DNA of 64,000 nucleotides, from assembly GCA_021292165.1 (NCBI GenBank), contig CM037880.1, forward strand, positions 142,478,564 to 142,542,563. Direction: 5' to 3'. Position 1 is the first letter of the stretch; the number at the start of each line of letters is the position of its first letter. Under the pieces are notes generated by a model. The model was not told the DNA's origin and did not search any database. It was given only the letters and a program-made list of their open reading frames with translations. A program made the translations under genes and the position numbers. This stretch comes from Shinisaurus crocodilurus. Taxonomy: Eukaryota; Chordata; Lepidosauria; Squamata; Shinisauridae. Of this stretch, positions 60,817 through 64,000 are shown one piece after another.

Positions 60817-60944
60817 CTTTATGCTCTGGCATTATTCAAGTCTTTATCCAAGATAGTGGGGTGTAAGAAACATTACATATCTCTCAACGAAGTGGAACTT
60901 TTGTTATGTTCCTAGTAGATGTCTACCAAAGAAACAATAGAAAA

Positions 60945-60950
60945 TTTATT
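60945..60950 (-). terminator. Candidate proximal poly(A) signal for the short NFATC1 isoform
   Basis: A minus-strand AATAAA hexamer lies about 140 bases downstream of the short-isoform stop codon. Another hexamer, at about 60370, is an alternative. AATAAA is common in AT-rich DNA, so the assignment depends on position only. Confidence 0.4.
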
Positions 60951-61091
60951 TGGAACAAAACATTTTCCCCAGGCTATTCCATTTAACATGAGGGCACTGA
61001 TTGAAGCCCTAAATTGTTCAAGAGTGCTGTAGAATTATAACAAATTTCTTTATCTTGCACCGCTTTTTCAAATGATAGACACACACACTAT

Positions 61092-61129
61092 TCATTTTCT
61101 GCAGCTTGAAACTAGAAATATGTTGTTAC
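61092..61129 (-). CDS. NFATC1: NFATC1 short-isoform C-terminal extension (unspliced donor)
   Basis: Reading straight through the donor of the 133-bp exon adds [12 protein letters not shown] and then TGA (61092-61094). The mammalian short isoform, NFATc1/A, also ends by reading through this junction and starts its unique tail with a similar G-N-x-I-F-L sequence. The N-terminal half of this tail therefore looks conserved, while the rest is shorter and diverged. An AATAAA on the minus strand (forward TTTATT, 60945-60950) lies about 140 bases past the stop and could be the proximal poly(A) signal. This isoform lacks the SUMO-site-bearing tail. Use of this end is inferred from homology, not shown by the sequence alone. 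Confidence 0.7.
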
Positions 61130-61262
61130 CATTAGCAGGAAGATAGGTGAAAAGCTGGTACTGGCTTCTCTTTCTCTTTCCATTGCAGACATAGAAATTA
61201 ACTTGGGCAGGACTTGTAATTCTCTGATTGCGGAACGGTGGTATCTCAATCACCAATGAAGT
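61130..61262 (-). CDS. NFATC1: NFATC1 coding exon: end of the IPT domain and basic motif
   Basis: The exon is preceded by a pyrimidine-rich TTTTCTTTTAG acceptor and encodes 44 residues plus one base. Segments visible are [31 protein letters not shown] and FTYLPAN. The first and last parts are the final strands of the NFAT Rel-homology/IPT fold. The KRKR cluster corresponds to a nuclear localisation motif of NFATc proteins. The last base, G of the AATG|GTAACA donor, begins the Val codon completed by the exon at 42763. Length and phase match the vertebrate gene. A Gln replaces the Arg I would expect after SQYQ, which looks like ordinary divergence. If the donor is not used, the frame continues into the short-isoform tail described separately. 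Confidence 0.95.
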
Positions 61263-62657
61263 CTAAAAGAAAATGTTTAAAATGATGTTTTAAAAAAAGA
61301 TCCATCGCTTGATGAAACAATGGCTTAAACCAAAGATGTGTAAGCTAATCAAATTCATGCACAAACATGAGGAATATACCTCAAGAATATTTCCTGCACA
61401 CTTAATGGTGAGTTTTCCTACAGTGGGCTATGTAGTAGCAATCTGGGCAGTCTGAGAAGAGATTTACTTTTTGTAGTCATATACCTGAATACGAAATGCA
61501 TCAGTATGAAGTGAACATGCATGCATTTTTATTTTGCTGCATGTCTCTCTAAGATTCTTGTGAGTGGCCACCTGAGGGCTGGGGAAGTTTTAAAATTGAC
61601 AGGGTGTGTGCCATTTGCAGGGGAGAACAGGTGGGCAAGGGAAGGGTTAAGTACCCCTCTCACCCAACAGTTCTCCATGCCAGTCATCCTCCTCATAACC
61701 CCACATTGCCTTATGAGAAAAATGGCATTATGAACTGCGTGTTTTCTTCATAACATGTAGTTCCATCCCGAACCTTTCCCAAGTCACCACTCACAGGTAT
61801 TTTAAAAGGATGGACATTTCTCCATACTTCATATCAGATATGTGTTGAGTGTATAATATCTCAGATATCATACCCGAGTAAAAGAACAAAAACCAAAATC
61901 TTTATGAAATAGCCTGAGTTTGAAGCTTCTGCCATTAAGTCGCCCTAAGCACTAACATACGGTACATTTTAGGCCCAAGAGAAAAGACAATGCTCTTGAG
62001 CTCTTTCATACAGCCTCCTCACCTCTTCAACAAAGTGCTGAGGTCAGAACAGAGCTTTATGAAAGACACAGCATATGGCAAATCCTTCCTTTCTCCCTTG
62101 CCTTGATCATCCTTCAAGTTGGCATTAGATTGCTGTCCACAGGCACTGGATTGAAGTACACTGATGAAGTTGGGACACAGAGATCTGCTCCCCTATCATA
62201 CAGGCTTTGTCTCTCTCCTGACTTCAAACTCTGCCAACAGCAGTGATGCATAGTTTCTGAGGGGCTGCACACATTACAAACCACAGCAAAAAGCAGAGCA
62301 AGTAGACTCATGCGTCCACGTTCCACTGCATGTTGGGACACCTGGGAAATGAACTTATGAATCGCCTATAGAAAGCCATATGGAGGAAAGCAGGAGTGTG
62401 AATGTACCCTTGCAACTGCTTATTTTCCACAATTCTTGAAGAGCCCCTATTCATCTGGGTTTTTTAAAAAAAGCCAGCTAGAGTCCATACTGTGGGGGTC
62501 AAACCTAAATGGCTGGTATATTTACCCACCTTTGATTTTGACAGTAATGAATCTCAATGAAAGTGATGGCAGGCCAATTTGATTAGCACCAGAACCGAAA
62601 ATAAACATAGTTATAACTCCCCATCTCTCCCACCCAGGAAATTATGTGGGGCATTTA

Positions 62658-62702
<45 letters not shown>

Positions 62703-63757
62703 GCTCTGTAAGATAAAAATTGCAGGCTGGCTTCCTTGCAATATAAAAACAACAAAAATGCAAAAAACCTTATTACCGGTTTTAAAAAATAAAAATCTGT
62801 TGTTTACTCTCTTGTTTAAAAAGACAAAATGTCTTCCAGGAGATGTTAGTATTCACTACAGGACAGCCTAGCACTGTGCATGTTCACACATGTATGCATA
62901 ATGTATGATTACTCAATGCCTGATCACTTAATGACTCACAACTGAATGAACAGGCCTCAGTAAAAAGGGCAGAGCAATCCTAACTCCCTCTGATGGCAGT
63001 CCAAGAGGGGTTAGGATGGGGTGGAGGTCCCACTCCACTGGCAGACAGGAGCTTTACTGGCAGAAGGGCATGACTGCCCCAGAGGCTCCAATAATGCCTG
63101 TGGAAAGCTCCATAGCTGTAAATCTACAGCCGACGAAGTTCTTTCCAGTGCTAGACCTCAAAACTGGGTGTTTCAGGGGCAGCCTTGGATCTGGTGGATC
63201 CAAGGTCCTGCCCATTCCTCCATGAGGCCCCAGGATTGGGCCCCTTGCCAACTCCAGCCCTCAGGCTGGCATAGGCATCCCCCCCAACCATTTTAACCAA
63301 TGAAAGGGAAAATAGAAAGAAAAACAACAATGCCAGCAACAACAAATAAGGTAAATCTGACCCAGCCACCACCAGCCATCCTTGCACGCATAAGCTGGCA
63401 TGGCTTTGGAAGTGGCAGATGATCCGCCACTTCGCTCCCCCACAACCCGAGTTAGAATTGCTCTGTTAAAAATGTTTGGCAGCAATTCTGTTTACAGCAA
63501 TGGCTTATGTTTAGCTTTCCTATGAGACAAATATAATGAAATGAGCAAAAAAAGATAGAACCACTGTTACTGAAAACAGTGTTTAGGAGGGAATCAGCTT
63601 ATCTGAAAAAGGGTTTGGTGGGGGCGATTGATCCAGCTTTTACACATATACAAGTCTGTCATCACTTGATATTTTAGTAACTGAATGATAAAGATGCATA
63701 TATGAATGCATCCACAGAAAAATGAAGGTATTTCTCAAAGGGGCGGGGGATACTTAC
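61263..63757 (-). other. NFATC1: NFATC1 intron between the 56-bp and 133-bp exons
   Basis: A 2.5-kb intron with consensus ends. It contains an (ATC)n tract at 62661-62702 and AT-rich sequence. Nothing else in it is recognisable. Confidence 0.85.
62661..62702. repeat. (ATC)n microsatellite
   Basis: About 14 units in the NFATC1 intron between the two short exons. Confidence 0.95.
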
Positions 63758-63813
63758 TGGCTTACACAATTCTTTGTCTGTTTTGGCTTCCATTTCCCAC
63801 ACGTGATGACCAT
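63758..63813 (-). CDS. NFATC1: NFATC1 internal coding exon (IPT part of the Rel-homology region)
   Basis: NFATC1 is a calcineurin-activated transcription factor that binds GGAAA sites, usually with AP-1, and acts in lymphocytes, osteoclasts and heart-valve endocardium. On the minus strand a T-rich tract ending in TAG precedes the exon, and the exon is followed by a consensus GTAAGT donor (63752-63757). The 56 bases read, after a split Asp codon, as GHHVWEMEAKTDKELCKP. This matches the C-terminal IPT/TIG half of the NFAT Rel-homology region. It starts with two bases of the Asp codon and ends on a complete codon, so it joins in frame to the exon at 61262. Earlier exons, carrying the regulatory region and the DNA-binding half, lie beyond the right edge. 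The paralogues NFATC2-4 are similar here; the C1 call rests mainly on the tail exon. Confidence 0.93.
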
Positions 63814-64000
63814 CTAAAAAACAAGAACAAGAAAAAAAAAGTCTAATTCTACTCCTTTATTTATCCCTTCATAGGTGTCAGAAATGGGATGGGCGATCTC
63901 CATTTTTGAGATGCTCCCCTTAATCTCTCTCACAGACATTATATGAATTTGAAAAAGACTCTCGGCTTCTTTCACACTTTTTCAACCTGCTCGTCTCCAG

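Larger units (their letters stand above)
42764..61129 (-). other. NFATC1: NFATC1 intron between the basic-motif exon and the tail exon
   Basis: The 18.4-kb intron has GT (61129-61128) and AG (42765-42764) boundaries. Repeats inside it are listed separately: a Harbinger-like GC-rich MITE, L2 remnants, a Tigger MITE, SINEs and hAT MITEs. I see no further coding exon. The stretches 44450-47570, 47910-48950, 49622-50650, 51400-52575, 53965-55190, 55523-58958 and 59080-60680 hold nothing I can name beyond short AT-rich and simple-repeat tracts. Intronic enhancers may be present but cannot be recognised by eye. Confidence 0.85.

Overview
This window is vertebrate nuclear DNA, almost certainly from a squamate reptile. 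The tRNA-derived SINEs are of the lizard/snake type, with tails ending in (AATA)n. CR1, L3 and L2 LINE ends, 5S-headed SINEs and many short hAT, Tigger and Harbinger-like MITEs are scattered through otherwise AT-rich sequence. There is no bacterial-style gene organisation. Most open frames are repeat, GC-rich-element or intron noise.

The one confidently recognised host gene is NFATC1, on the minus strand. Three coding exons are present, read from right to left. A 56-bp exon (63758-63813) and a 133-bp exon (61130-61262) encode the end of the Rel-homology/IPT region and its basic motif. A 681-bp exon (42083-42763) encodes the long C-terminal transactivation tail. Their phases agree and all visible splice sites are consensus. 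Reading through the 133-bp exon's donor gives a short alternative C-terminus like the NFATc1/A isoform. The small final exon expected after 42083 was not found and probably lies to the left of the window.

The most striking object is at 1742-4299. It is a 2.56-kb hAT-type transposon with 14-bp perfect terminal inverted repeats and an exact 8-bp target duplication. Inside it lies a CpG-dense block with an intact RAB26 first coding exon, including start codon, 81 codons and splice donor. No other RAB26 exon is visible. This looks like a DNA transposon that captured a host promoter and first exon and moved it near NFATC1, in the same orientation.

Region by region: 1-4.3 kb holds hAT elements, SINEs and the RAB26-bearing transposon. 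4.3-31 kb is repeat-rich noncoding DNA with Tigger and hAT MITEs, SINEs, LINE ends and one Helitron-like element. 31-36.3 kb is a dense nest containing a Harbinger-like element, CR1, a SINE split by a Helitron-like element with a G-rich minisatellite, an LTR-like region, and a solo LTR inside a Harbinger-like MITE. 36-42 kb holds MITEs and a 175-bp tandem duplication. 42-64 kb is NFATC1 exons and introns with further repeats.
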